A DNA stretch of 64,000 nucleotides from Prevotella sp. (GTDB taxonomy: Bacteria > Bacteroidota > Bacteroidia > Bacteroidales > Bacteroidaceae). The notes beneath the pieces were generated by a model, which did not search any database, was not told the origin of the DNA, and worked only from the letters and a program-made list of their open reading frames with translations. Numbering within the stretch: the first letter of the stretch is position 1; each line of letters starts with the position of its first letter. The stretch is taken from NCBI GenBank assembly GCA_017412705.1, contig JAFPWS010000074.1, positions 1 through 64,000 on the forward strand, in the 5' to 3' direction. This document shows, in pieces, positions 1 through 7,524 of the stretch. The position numbers were made by a program, and so were the translations under genes.

Positions 1-133
1 TCACGCAACGTGAGATGTAGAGGTTCTCGAAGCGTAGCGAAGAGGTTCTCTGCACCTCACGGTGCGGAATATTTCACTGCCTATGGACTATCTCCTATCG
101 GCTGCTTGGTATTTTCGCCTGCAAACATAGTAA
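1..133 (-). other. Gene-free window edge with a leftward promoter-like box
   Basis: No open reading frame is supported here. On the minus strand a TATGTTTG box (122-129) fits the -7 element used elsewhere in this window, and about 120 bases of hairpin-rich sequence follow it to the window edge. Small hairpins are visible at 1-13 (TCACG/CGTGA) and about 51-66 (GCACC/GGTGC), and AGAGGTTCTC occurs twice (17-26 and 50-59 region). It could be the 5' end of a non-coding RNA, the leader of a gene outside the window, or repeat sequence; I cannot assign an RNA family. Confidence 0.25.
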
Positions 134-1429
134 CTATTTCAGTGTTTTAATAAGGAAGTTGCTGACGATGTCCGTCGTTCTATAGACATTCTGCGAGAAG
201 CCGTGGTCGAAGTACTCTTGCAACACATACTCGCTGCCAGGCCACTGCTGGTGGTAGCGCTCTCCGTAGGTGTAGGGCACCACACGGTCTGCATTGCCAT
301 GGATGACAAGAGCCGGTCCCTGGTACTTGGCTGCAGTCTCGTAGATAGGCAGCGAAAAGGCTGTCTGGATGTACTTGCGGCCCAGCTTGTTGCCACCCCA
401 CAGTTCCACGAACTCAGGGGGATCCAGCGGGTTATACATCTTACCCATCGTATTGCCACGGATGGCATCTTCACGTAGCACGGCAGCAGGAGCCATCAGC
501 ACTACCGCAGCAATCTCCTGATTCAGCTCACCGGCAGTCATGGAGGCTACTACCCCACCCTGCGAGTGGCCAACCAAAGCCACCTTGCTGACACAGCGCA
601 GGTCGCGGACATATTCAATGACCTTCTTGGCATCCTCTATCTCGTTGGGCACCGTCATGTCCTTAAACTCTCCCTCGCTCTCGCCGTGTCCGTTGAAGTC
701 GAAGCGAATGGAGGCGATGCCATGCTTCTGCAGAGAATCGCATACCAGCTCAAAGAGAGGTCCTTCCTTGCTTCCCCCAAAGCCATGGCAGAACACCACC
801 ATAGGACACTGCTCGCCCGGCTTCAGCGCAGGCTTCTGAATGACGGCAGCCAGCTTCCCATGGTCTCCGTCAAGTGTCAGTTTCTCCTTGACAGGCAGGA
901 AACCCGTAGGACGCAGTTCCTTCAGATATTTGTCCACCTTGTAGGTCAGCACCGTGGAGAGGGCTACCTTACCCTCCTTGTCGATGACAACCATAGAGGG
1001 AATCCACTTCACGCCATAGGCCTTGGCAATGTCGGTCTCCTTGAATTTCTTCAGCTCCGACACCTGGGTGTAGGTGATGCCGAACTGCTGGCAGGCCTTA
1101 CGCCAAGCCTCAACATCCGTGTCCATTGACACACCGACAAACTCCACCCCCTGCTGGGCGTACTCCTTCTGCATCTTCACCACCTCAGGTGCATCCTTCC
1201 TGCAGTCAGGACACCAGGAGGCCCAGAAGTCAAGCACCACCGTCTTGCCTTTCAGCTGTGACAACTTGAAGGTCTTGCCGTCTAAAGTTTTCATCTTAAA
1301 GTCAGGAGCAACGGTTCCTGACTTCACTAACTCTGTCGCATACTTACTGTCGAAGTCTGGCTCTGGGCCAAACTGTGCCTTTGTTGTGGTAACCACCGCC
1401 AACAAGGCTAAAATGAATAGTTTCTTCAT
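134..1429 (-). CDS. Secreted thioredoxin-like (TlpA/AhpC-TSA) and alpha/beta-hydrolase fusion protein
   Basis: A 431-residue two-domain protein. A signal peptide (MKKLFILALLAVV...AQF) is followed by a thioredoxin-fold domain of the TlpA/ResA type (about residues 35-175) with the redox motif WCPDC (Cys73, Cys76). An alpha/beta-hydrolase domain (about 185-431) has HGFGGS, the nucleophile elbow GHSQGG (Ser289), a probable Asp381 (HGNADRVV) and His409. I start at the ATG at 1429 because the upstream in-frame extension runs through the promoter and lacks a signal sequence. The likely place of action is the periplasm or outer surface. The thioredoxin half suggests disulfide or peroxide chemistry and the hydrolase half an esterase/acyl-hydrolase; the substrate is unknown. 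Confidence 0.85.
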   Translation of the reverse strand: MKKLFILALLAVVTTTKAQFGPEPDFDSKYATELVKSGTVAPDFKMKTLDGKTFKLSQLKGKTVVLDFWASWCPDCRKDAPEVVKMQKEYAQQGVEFVGVSMDTDVEAWRKACQQFGITYTQVSELKKFKETDIAKAYGVKWIPSMVVIDKEGKVALSTVLTYKVDKYLKELRPTGFLPVKEKLTLDGDHGKLAAVIQKPALKPGEQCPMVVFCHGFGGSKEGPLFELVCDSLQKHGIASIRFDFNGHGESEGEFKDMTVPNEIEDAKKVIEYVRDLRCVSKVALVGHSQGGVVASMTAGELNQEIAAVVLMAPAAVLREDAIRGNTMGKMYNPLDPPEFVELWGGNKLGRKYIQTAFSLPIYETAAKYQGPALVIHGNADRVVPYTYGERYHQQWPGSEYVLQEYFDHGFSQNVYRTTDIVSNFLIKTLK

Positions 1430-1449
1430 AGCTAACTCGATAATTTCCT

Positions 1450-1490
1450 GCAAAAGTACGAATTTTCTGAGAATAATTTCGTACTTTTGC
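1450..1490. promoter_or_regulatory. Divergent promoter pair inside one imperfect palindrome
   Basis: The TACTTTTG boxes for the leftward gene (minus strand, 1451-1458) and the rightward gene (plus strand, 1482-1489) are the two arms of a 41-bp imperfect palindrome; GCAAAAGTACGAA reads inward from both ends. Neither promoter has a clear TTTG at -33, so the arms may serve both as -7 elements and as a shared protein-binding site. Confidence 0.6.
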
Positions 1491-1516
1491 AAAAAAATAA
1501 CTAAACCGTTTCCATT

Positions 1517-3106
1517 ATGTACGACAAAGAACGCGGGCTATACATTGCCCATTGCGCTAACGGAGCGCTCTCCATTACAGGTAAGATGGCCAATCGCCAT
1601 GGACTTATAGCTGGTGCCACGGGTACAGGAAAGACCGTAACCCTCCAGGTACTCGCTGAGACTTTCTGCCAAGCTGGCGTCCCCTGTTTCATGGCCGACA
1701 TGAAAGGCGACCTCAGCGGTATCTCACAAGTAGGAAAACTGAGTGGCTTCATTGAGAAGCGCATGCCAGAGTTCGGCATTGAGAATCCTGAGTTCCAGTC
1801 ATGTCCTGTCCGCTTCTTCGACGTATTCGGCGAGCAGGGCCACCCCATGCGTGCCACCATCTCGCAGATGGGGCCACAGCTGCTCTCGCGTCTGATGCAG
1901 CTTAACGAGACACAGGACGGCGTGCTGAACATCGTATTCCGCATAGCCGATGAGCGCGGGCTGCTGCTCATCGACATCAAGGACCTGCGCTCCATGCTCG
2001 ACTGGGTGTCGAAGCATGCCAAGGAGTACACCACGAAGTACGGCAACATCTCCGTCCAAACCATTGGCGCCATCCAGCGTGCCTTGTTGCAGTTGGAGAA
2101 CCAAGGTGCCGACAAGTTCTTCGGAGAGCCCTCCTTCGACATCAACGACCTGATGCAGTGTGAAGGGGGCAAGGGTGTGATGAATGTGCTGGCTGCCGAC
2201 AAGCTCATGCTGCAGCCTAAGCTCTACTCCACCTTCCTGCTGTGGCTCCTGAGCGAGCTCTACACGACCCTGCCGGAGGTGGGCGACCTGCCACTGCCGA
2301 AGCTCGTATTCTTCTTCGACGAGGCCCACATGCTGTTTACCGACACCTCAAAAGCCCTGCTGGACAAGATAGAGCAGGTCATCCGCCTGATTCGCTCCAA
2401 GGGTGTCGGCATCTACTTCATCACACAGAGTCCCACGGATATTCCTGAGAACATTCTCGGACAGCTGGGCAACCGTGTACAGCATGCCCTGCGTGCCTAC
2501 ACCCCGAAAGACCAGAAAGCCGTCAAGACTGCCGCAGATACCTTCCGCGCCAATCCTGACTTCAAGACTGACGAGGCCATTATGAACCTGGAGACGGGCG
2601 AGGCTCTTGTCAGTTTCCTCGACGAGAAGGGTGCCCCCAATATGGTGGAGCGTGCCAAGATTCTGTTTCCGCTGTCGCAGATAGGTGCCGTCACGGAGGG
2701 TCAGCGCCTGGACATCATCAAGCAGAGCCGCATCTATGGCAAGTACGACACACCAGTAGACCGCGAGAGTGCTTTCGAGGTGCTGATGGCAGAGGCCGAG
2801 ACAGCACTGGCAGAAAACTCCAAGAACACAGAGGTCGCAGAAACCTCAGAACCCACTGAGAAGAAGGAGAAAGCCGAAAAGCAGAAGCCCGGCATCATGT
2901 CGAAGGTGCTTAAAGCCGTGATGACTGCCATCACCTCTACGCTGGCAGCTGTCTTGGGTGCCTGGGTCAGTGACAAGGTCAGTGGCAAGACCTCCAAGTC
3001 GCGCACCTCAGCCAAGGAGCGTGTGGTGAAGAATGCCACCAGTGCCGCTACCCGTACCATCACCAAGGAGCTGACCCGCGACATTCTGGGTAACCTTATT
3101 AAATAA
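1517..3106 (+). CDS. HerA-like ATPase of the DUF853 (YjgR) family
   Basis: A 529-residue P-loop ATPase. Walker A is GATGTGKT (residues 33-40) and Walker B is LVFFFDEAH (about 264-272), followed by an arginine-rich sensor region and ITQSPTDIP, typical of DUF853/HerA-FtsK-type DNA-pumping motors. The family is thought to translocate DNA, but its cellular role is poorly defined. The last ~100 residues depart from the core: an acidic-lysine linker (about 440-465), then a hydrophobic Ala/Val stretch ([16 protein letters not shown]) and a basic Ser/Thr tail, which could be a membrane or partner contact. The start follows a TACTTTTG box by 27 bases. It ends convergently with the zinc peptidase gene. 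Confidence 0.85.
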   Translation: MYDKERGLYIAHCANGALSITGKMANRHGLIAGATGTGKTVTLQVLAETFCQAGVPCFMADMKGDLSGISQVGKLSGFIEKRMPEFGIENPEFQSCPVRFFDVFGEQGHPMRATISQMGPQLLSRLMQLNETQDGVLNIVFRIADERGLLLIDIKDLRSMLDWVSKHAKEYTTKYGNISVQTIGAIQRALLQLENQGADKFFGEPSFDINDLMQCEGGKGVMNVLAADKLMLQPKLYSTFLLWLLSELYTTLPEVGDLPLPKLVFFFDEAHMLFTDTSKALLDKIEQVIRLIRSKGVGIYFITQSPTDIPENILGQLGNRVQHALRAYTPKDQKAVKTAADTFRANPDFKTDEAIMNLETGEALVSFLDEKGAPNMVERAKILFPLSQIGAVTEGQRLDIIKQSRIYGKYDTPVDRESAFEVLMAEAETALAENSKNTEVAETSEPTEKKEKAEKQKPGIMSKVLKAVMTAITSTLAAVLGAWVSDKVSGKTSKSRTSAKERVVKNATSAATRTITKELTRDILGNLIK

Positions 3107-3126
3107 CGTAATGAACGTATGAAAAG

Positions 3127-3160
3127 AAAGCATCCGCAGATTCGGATGCTTTCTTTTTTT
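3127..3160. terminator. Bidirectional intrinsic terminator
   Basis: Inverted repeat AAAGCATCCG (3127-3136) and CGGATGCTTT (3143-3152) with a 6-base loop is followed by a T-run on the plus strand; A-rich sequence on the other side lets it work for both convergent genes. Confidence 0.85.
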
Positions 3161-3163
3161 TAT

Positions 3164-4051
3164 TTACAGCTCTGCGTCAGAGCACTGGAAGGTGGTTCCC
3201 TTCGAGATGTCTCCCGTCTCAAGGCCAAGCTTGAACCACTTCATGCGCTGCTTGGAGGTGCCATGATTGAACGACTCCGGGACAGCATAGCCACGGGCCT
3301 TGGTCTGCAGGTAGTCGTCGCCTATCTTCTGGGCGCAGTTGATGGCCTCCTCAATGTCTCCATCCTCCAACGAGCCAAAGCGTTTGTTGTCATGATGAGC
3401 CCAAACGCCGGCATAGAAGTCGGCCAGCAGTTCCAGACGCACACTGAGCTTATTGGCCTCAGTCTGCGACAGGCGGGCCATCTGCTGATGCACCTTGTCG
3501 AGGGTTCCCGTCAGGTATTCCACATGGTGGCCCACCTCATGGGCAATGACATAGGCATAGGCAAAGTCGCCGTCAGCCCCCAGCTGCTTCTTCATCGTGG
3601 TAAAGAACGACAGGTCGATATAGAGTTTCTGGTCGCCGGAACAATAGAAGGGTCCCATAGCTGCGGAGCCTTGCCCGCAGGCAGTCTGCGTGCCATCCGT
3701 GTAGAGAACCATCGTGGGGTTCTGGTACTGCGCACCGTTCTGGCGGAAAATCTCAGACCATACATCTTCCGTACCTGCAAGAATCTGGGTAGAGAACTTG
3801 GCCAGGGCCTGCTCCTCTTCCGTAAACTCACGCTGGCCTTCGTTCACCTCGGTATTGGTACCTGTCAGCGAACCCAGTCCACCATTCTCTGCCACTGTCT
3901 GCATGACAGCCTGCAACGGGTTTCCACCCGTCAGCCATGCCATCAGTGCCACTACAATAATTGTGCCGATACCCATACCGGCCTTGGCGCCACCACTCAT
4001 ACCACGGCGGTCTTCCACATTCGAGCTTTCGCGTCTTCCGTTTAATTTCAT
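3164..4051 (-). CDS. Neutral zinc metallopeptidase (YpfJ family, membrane-anchored)
   Basis: A 295-residue protein of the putative neutral zinc metallopeptidase family (Pfam Zn_peptidase). It begins with a short charged segment and a Gly-rich stretch, then one transmembrane helix at about residues 27-42 (GIGTIIVVALMAWL), as in YpfJ relatives. The catalytic motif is HEVGHH (HExxH at 171-175), and Cys125/Cys137 could form a disulfide in the outer domain. No substrate is established for the family. It lies 39 bases downstream of the cytidylate-kinase-like gene on the same strand and has no promoter box of its own, so the two are probably co-transcribed. Confidence 0.88.
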   Translation of the reverse strand: MKLNGRRESSNVEDRRGMSGGAKAGMGIGTIIVVALMAWLTGGNPLQAVMQTVAENGGLGSLTGTNTEVNEGQREFTEEEQALAKFSTQILAGTEDVWSEIFRQNGAQYQNPTMVLYTDGTQTACGQGSAAMGPFYCSGDQKLYIDLSFFTTMKKQLGADGDFAYAYVIAHEVGHHVEYLTGTLDKVHQQMARLSQTEANKLSVRLELLADFYAGVWAHHDNKRFGSLEDGDIEEAINCAQKIGDDYLQTKARGYAVPESFNHGTSKQRMKWFKLGLETGDISKGTTFQCSDAEL

Positions 4052-4090
4052 AATCTGTAGTCTTTATTGATTGTTTGTCTGTTCTTCTTT

Positions 4091-4735
4091 TTACTTGCCA
4101 ATATAGTCCAGAATCATCTGCACGGCCTGGTCTTCCGTCAGCCAGTTCATATTGATAACCATATCGTAATTGCGAGTGTCGTAACGTGATGTCTTCGTGT
4201 AGTTCTTCACGTAGTTCTCACGCATCTGGTCGGTCTTCTTGATGACTTTCTCTGCCTCCTCAAGGCTTAAGCCCTGCTTCTGGTGCACACGCTGAAGACG
4301 ATACGCCATAGGAGCCTGGATGAGGATGCTCAGATGATTGGGATGGTTGCGGAACACATAGAAGCCACAACGCCCTGCAATGACACACGACTCGTTCTCG
4401 GCAATAGACTCCAGTATTTCCTGCTCTACCTTAAACATCTCGTCGGTGGTCAGCAAATCGGGTTTCTCCGTTACAGACGCCTGATAATACTGCATGCCCA
4501 TCGTGCCAGGACCTATAGACATCACACGCTTGGCTTCTTCCAGCCAGCCATGCTTACGACCTTTCAGCTTCTCTATTTCCTCGACGTCCAGCTGGTATTT
4601 CTCCTGAAGAGCCTTGATGAGGGCCTTGTCATAGAAGTTTACGCCCAACTGCTCTGCCAGCTTCCTACCAACAGTACGCCCACCAGAGCCCATCTCGCGG
4701 TTGATGGTAATCACAAACTGGTCTGTCTTATTCAT
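4091..4735 (-). CDS. Cytidylate kinase-like family protein
   Basis: A 214-residue P-loop kinase of the Cytidylate_kin2 type. The N-terminus INREMGSGGRTVGRKLAEQL carries a modified P-loop (GSGGRTVG), and IAGRCGFYVF plus the Arg-rich segment MAYRLQRV fit the nucleotide-kinase lid. These proteins resemble CMP kinase but are distinct from the housekeeping Cmk, and their true substrate is unclear. A second, diverged relative lies at 52679-53308, so the genome keeps at least two. Promoter: TAACTTTG on the minus strand, 42 bases before the ATG. It probably forms a two-gene unit with the zinc peptidase downstream. Confidence 0.85.
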   Translation of the reverse strand: MNKTDQFVITINREMGSGGRTVGRKLAEQLGVNFYDKALIKALQEKYQLDVEEIEKLKGRKHGWLEEAKRVMSIGPGTMGMQYYQASVTEKPDLLTTDEMFKVEQEILESIAENESCVIAGRCGFYVFRNHPNHLSILIQAPMAYRLQRVHQKQGLSLEEAEKVIKKTDQMRENYVKNYTKTSRYDTRNYDMVINMNWLTEDQAVQMILDYIGK

Positions 4736-4777
4736 ATTCTTTTATAGTTTTTTGGTTTAAGCCGTCTTTTTTGTTGG

Positions 4778-4808
4778 CAAAGTTACGAATAAGGAAGCAA
4801 AACGCAAA
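4778..4808 (-). promoter_or_regulatory. Promoter of the cytidylate-kinase-like / zinc-peptidase unit
   Basis: On the minus strand TTTG (4805-4808), a 19-base spacer and TAACTTTG (4778-4785) match the Bacteroidota -33/-7 pattern. Confidence 0.7.
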
Positions 4809-4825
4809 ATAAATTGCAATTTATT

Positions 4826-5398
4826 TTAATGGTAAATGCTGTACACATAACGGGCTTCCGGACCGACGACTGTAGTCAGCATCGACGCGTCCACCTCGTC
4901 CAACACATGCTTCAGGTCGTCGGCAATGCCCTGTCCCGAGCATTTGAGCACAGCCTCCTTCATGGTCCACAGACGGATGAACTCCACATCGGGACGCTCA
5001 GCCTGTTCTATCTGCCGCACCTCCTGCTCGTTCATGGTGTAGCGCACCAGGCTGTCCTTAAACTCACGTACACTCTCTATGTCGACACCCACAGGACGGT
5101 TACTCAACACACAGAGGGCACCCTCGCGACAATGGCTCATGTTAAAGTGGATGTCAGGACGCCCTACAAGGAACGGCTTGCCATGCTCGCCATACTCGAA
5201 GACAGGAGGCTCCGTGATGCCGTGCTCACGCCTCAAGCCCTCACACAACAGCAGATAGACCGCTGCACATGTCTTGCGTCCCAGCTCGAACTTGAATTTA
5301 AGGGCTTGCTCACGGCGCTGTTCCGACAACAGCGGCAAAGCAGCCTCGAGATCGAAACCGTCTATATCGTCATTCAGATAAATCATACTCAGCTCCAA
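4826..5398 (-). CDS. 4'-phosphopantetheinyl transferase (Sfp/AcpT type)
   Basis: A 190-residue protein with the Sfp-type motifs in order: a GxP-like region (GEHGKPFL), FNMSHC, GVDIE (metal-binding Asp and Glu) and WTMKEAVLK. It transfers phosphopantetheine from CoA to a conserved serine on acyl- or peptidyl-carrier proteins. The start at 5398 overlaps the 3' end of rmuC by 29 bases; a second in-frame ATG at 5386 also overlaps, so translational coupling is likely either way. The length is close to the short Sfp-like enzymes of Bacteroidota. No carrier-protein or synthase genes are nearby, so the target protein is not shown by context. Confidence 0.88.
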   Translation of the reverse strand: MELSMIYLNDDIDGFDLEAALPLLSEQRREQALKFKFELGRKTCAAVYLLLCEGLRREHGITEPPVFEYGEHGKPFLVGRPDIHFNMSHCREGALCVLSNRPVGVDIESVREFKDSLVRYTMNEQEVRQIEQAERPDVEFIRLWTMKEAVLKCSGQGIADDLKHVLDEVDASMLTTVVGPEARYVYSIYH

Positions 5399-6665
5399 AC
5401 CCTGTCTCAGAGTCTATGGCGGAAGGAATCCTTCTGTTCGCATTCTCCTTGGCACCCAGCGACTTCAGCTCATTAGCCTTCTGCACCACGCTCTGCCGTC
5501 CCACATTCAACTTGTTGGCAGAAAAGTCGAAAGCCCTGCGGGCCTGGTCCAGTTGCTCGCCCACCTTCGTATATCGCTGGATGAAGTCGCCCAGACGGTC
5601 CAACAGCTGCTCAGCCACGCCGAACACCTTCTCCTGGTTCTCGGCCTGCTGGTTCTGCACCCAGGCAATGTGTATCATGTGCAAGATGCCCAACAGGTTC
5701 TGCTCACCGGTGATGAACACCTTGCGTTCGAAAGCCTCACGCCATAGCGACGGGTCGTTGACCAGCGCCAGCTGCAACGACGACTCAAAAGGCACAAACA
5801 TGATGACAAAGTCGACAGCCTCGCGAGGTGCCTTGATGTACTTGGAATAGTCCTTGCGAGCAAGCTCCGTCACATGGCTTCGCACCGAGCGGATGTGCTC
5901 CTGCAGGGCACGTTCCTTCTCCTCCGGCGAGTCAGCATTGACATAGCGCTGGTAGGCCACCAGCGACACCTTCGAGTCGATGACCACATCCTGCCCCTGC
6001 GGATAGTGCAGAATGACGTCAGGCTGCATCTCTCGCCCCGTCTCGTCGTTCTTCAAAGGTCTGCCCTGCTCGTCGCGCAGTCGGGCCTGCACCTCGTAGT
6101 GGATGCCCTCCGTCAGCCCTTGTGACGACAGCAGGTCACCCAGGATAATCTCGCCCATGTTGCCGGACACCTTATTGTCACGCCGCAACACATTGGCCAG
6201 CCCCTCAGCCTTCTCGCTCATCTCACGACCTGTTTCCATCATCAGCCGCAGCTGCTCCTTCAGCGAAGCCGTCTGGGCCGTATGGTCTTTTGTATTGTCG
6301 TTGATGGCCTTGCGCATCTCCGAGATGGCCTCCTTCAGAGGCTGTGTGATGGTGCCCATCGACTCACGGTTCTCCTCCTTCAGCTTCTGCGCCTGGCTAT
6401 CCATCAGCTGGCGGGCCATGTTCTGCAACTGCTCCTTGCTGGTCTTCAGCTGCTCGTCAAACATCTCACGCTGGTTGCTCAGCTGTTCGGCCAGCCGCTG
6501 CTCAGCCTTCTGCTGTTCCTCCTTGCGCTGTTGCGACAGCATCTGCATCTCCGTATCCTTCTTTGCCAGCTCAACCACCAGCCGGGCCTGCTTCGGATTC
6601 ATCACGAAGTAGACCACCATCGCCCCAAAGGCTATACCTATTATTATATATAGCACTGTCATCAT
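5370..6665 (-). CDS. rmuC: DNA recombination protein RmuC homologue
   Basis: A 431-residue protein with an N-terminal membrane anchor (VLYIIIGIAFGAMVVYFV), a long charged coiled coil (about residues 30-200) and the RmuC nuclease-like core (about 205-400; GEIILGDLLSSQGL, DVVIDSKVSLVAYQRY, FVPFESSL). RmuC limits inversion and rearrangement at repeated DNA, with the restriction-endonuclease-like fold inferred from the family. I start at 6665 (MMTVLY), not the longer frame, because the longer frame would run through the promoter and the 22-bp array upstream. The ATG lies only five bases after the TACCTTCG box. The next gene overlaps its stop. Confidence 0.88.
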   Translation of the reverse strand: MMTVLYIIIGIAFGAMVVYFVMNPKQARLVVELAKKDTEMQMLSQQRKEEQQKAEQRLAEQLSNQREMFDEQLKTSKEQLQNMARQLMDSQAQKLKEENRESMGTITQPLKEAISEMRKAINDNTKDHTAQTASLKEQLRLMMETGREMSEKAEGLANVLRRDNKVSGNMGEIILGDLLSSQGLTEGIHYEVQARLRDEQGRPLKNDETGREMQPDVILHYPQGQDVVIDSKVSLVAYQRYVNADSPEEKERALQEHIRSVRSHVTELARKDYSKYIKAPREAVDFVIMFVPFESSLQLALVNDPSLWREAFERKVFITGEQNLLGILHMIHIAWVQNQQAENQEKVFGVAEQLLDRLGDFIQRYTKVGEQLDQARRAFDFSANKLNVGRQSVVQKANELKSLGAKENANRRIPSAIDSETGFGAEYDLSE

Positions 6666-6670
6666 GGCTG

Positions 6671-6702
6671 CGAAGGTACGAAAAAAAATACGAATAAACA
6701 AA
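6671..6702 (-). promoter_or_regulatory. rmuC promoter, nearly leaderless
   Basis: Minus-strand TTTG (6699-6702), a 20-base spacer and TACCTTCG (6671-6678, one change from TAnnTTTG). Only five bases separate the box from the rmuC ATG. Confidence 0.6.
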
Positions 6703-6780
6703 TAAAATTGATTCAAGTTTCGCAAGCCCGACTTCAGGGGCAAGCGGAGCTTGCAAAAGTTGGATACATCACAGGGGTGC

Positions 6781-6884
6781 CGACAAAGTAGAAGTTTCCT
6801 ACCGACAAACTGGTAGTTTCCTACCGAGAAACTGGTAGTTACATGCCGAGAAACTGGTAGTTTCCTACCGAGAAACTCCAAGCC
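6781..6884. repeat. Tandem array of a 22-bp palindrome-bearing repeat (about 4.5 units)
   Basis: Units start at 6781, 6803, 6825 and 6847, each exactly 22 bp, with a partial fifth from 6869. The shared core is AAACTGGTAGTTTCCTAC; it contains two overlapping inverted repeats (AAACT..AGTTT and GGTAG..CTACC). Unit 3 differs at four positions in its second half and unit 1 in its first half. The array fills most of the 386-base gap between divergent rmuC and the DUF2975 gene. There are no spacers, so it is not a CRISPR array. The rest of the gap holds only the two promoters. Confidence 0.85.
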
Positions 6885-6967
6885 CCCCTGCGTCATGCAG
6901 TTTTTGCGGAAATACAGACTTTTGGCAAACTCTTCGACCTGAATGCGGTTTTATTCAAAAAAATTTG

Positions 6968-6975
6968 TAACTTTG
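6968..6975 (+). promoter_or_regulatory. -7 box for the DUF2975 gene
   Basis: TAACTTTG preceded by an A/T-rich stretch; no clear TTTG at -33. It lies 76 bases before the start codon, a much longer leader than for most genes here. Confidence 0.5.
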
Positions 6976-7051
6976 CAGCCGGAAACTTAGAACAAATGAC
7001 TGCTAACTGCAACAAAAAGAAGATATTAGTAACAAATAAAAGCATAAAACA

Positions 7052-7504
7052 ATGAAAAAGTACATGAATGTCTTGTGCGTACTGATTCTCGCACTAATGT
7101 TGATTGATTTGGTTGTGGATTTTTTCTTCGATACCACAACTGCGGGACCCAAAGTTAATTTTGACTCTTACGCTTTGGGCGGTCTGCTGACCCTGTTGGT
7201 TATCGCGTTGGTTGCCTTTGGTGCTATCTGTGTGGCTTTTGCCTGCTTTATCAAGTTCATCCTGAACGTGAACCGCAACGAGGTATTCACCGAGAAGAAT
7301 ATCAGCCTGATTCGCAAGTATGGCTTTTCCGCCTTGCTGTGTGGCGTGTGCATGATTGTCCTGTGCATCTGCGGAGACACCGGTATCGTGAAAGCCGTGA
7401 CAATGAGTTTCGATACGCTGGGCGAAGGCCTGTTCGCATTGCTCATGGGCGAGGTGTTCGGCATCGGCCTGAGGTTGCAGGAAGGAAAGAACCAAACCGC
7501 CTAA
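7052..7504 (+). CDS. DUF2975 family integral membrane protein
   Basis: A 150-residue protein with four hydrophobic helices (about residues 5-27, 42-70, 92-110 and 122-142) separated by a conserved basic/acidic loop NRNEVFTEKNISLIRKYG, the hallmark of DUF2975 membrane proteins. Members often sit beside a small Cro/C1-type regulator; none is visible here, so this copy stands alone. Function is unknown. It is transcribed away from rmuC and converges on the RecD-like gene with 20 bases between the stops. Confidence 0.75.
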   Translation: MKKYMNVLCVLILALMLIDLVVDFFFDTTTAGPKVNFDSYALGGLLTLLVIALVAFGAICVAFACFIKFILNVNRNEVFTEKNISLIRKYGFSALLCGVCMIVLCICGDTGIVKAVTMSFDTLGEGLFALLMGEVFGIGLRLQEGKNQTA

Positions 7505-7524
7505 GGTCTGTAGTTGTAGCCTCA

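Noticed and set aside
6781..6884. CRISPR array
   Set aside because: Units are directly adjacent with no spacers, are too short, and no cas genes are present. The same holds for the arrays at 27.9, 30.1 and 58.7 kb.
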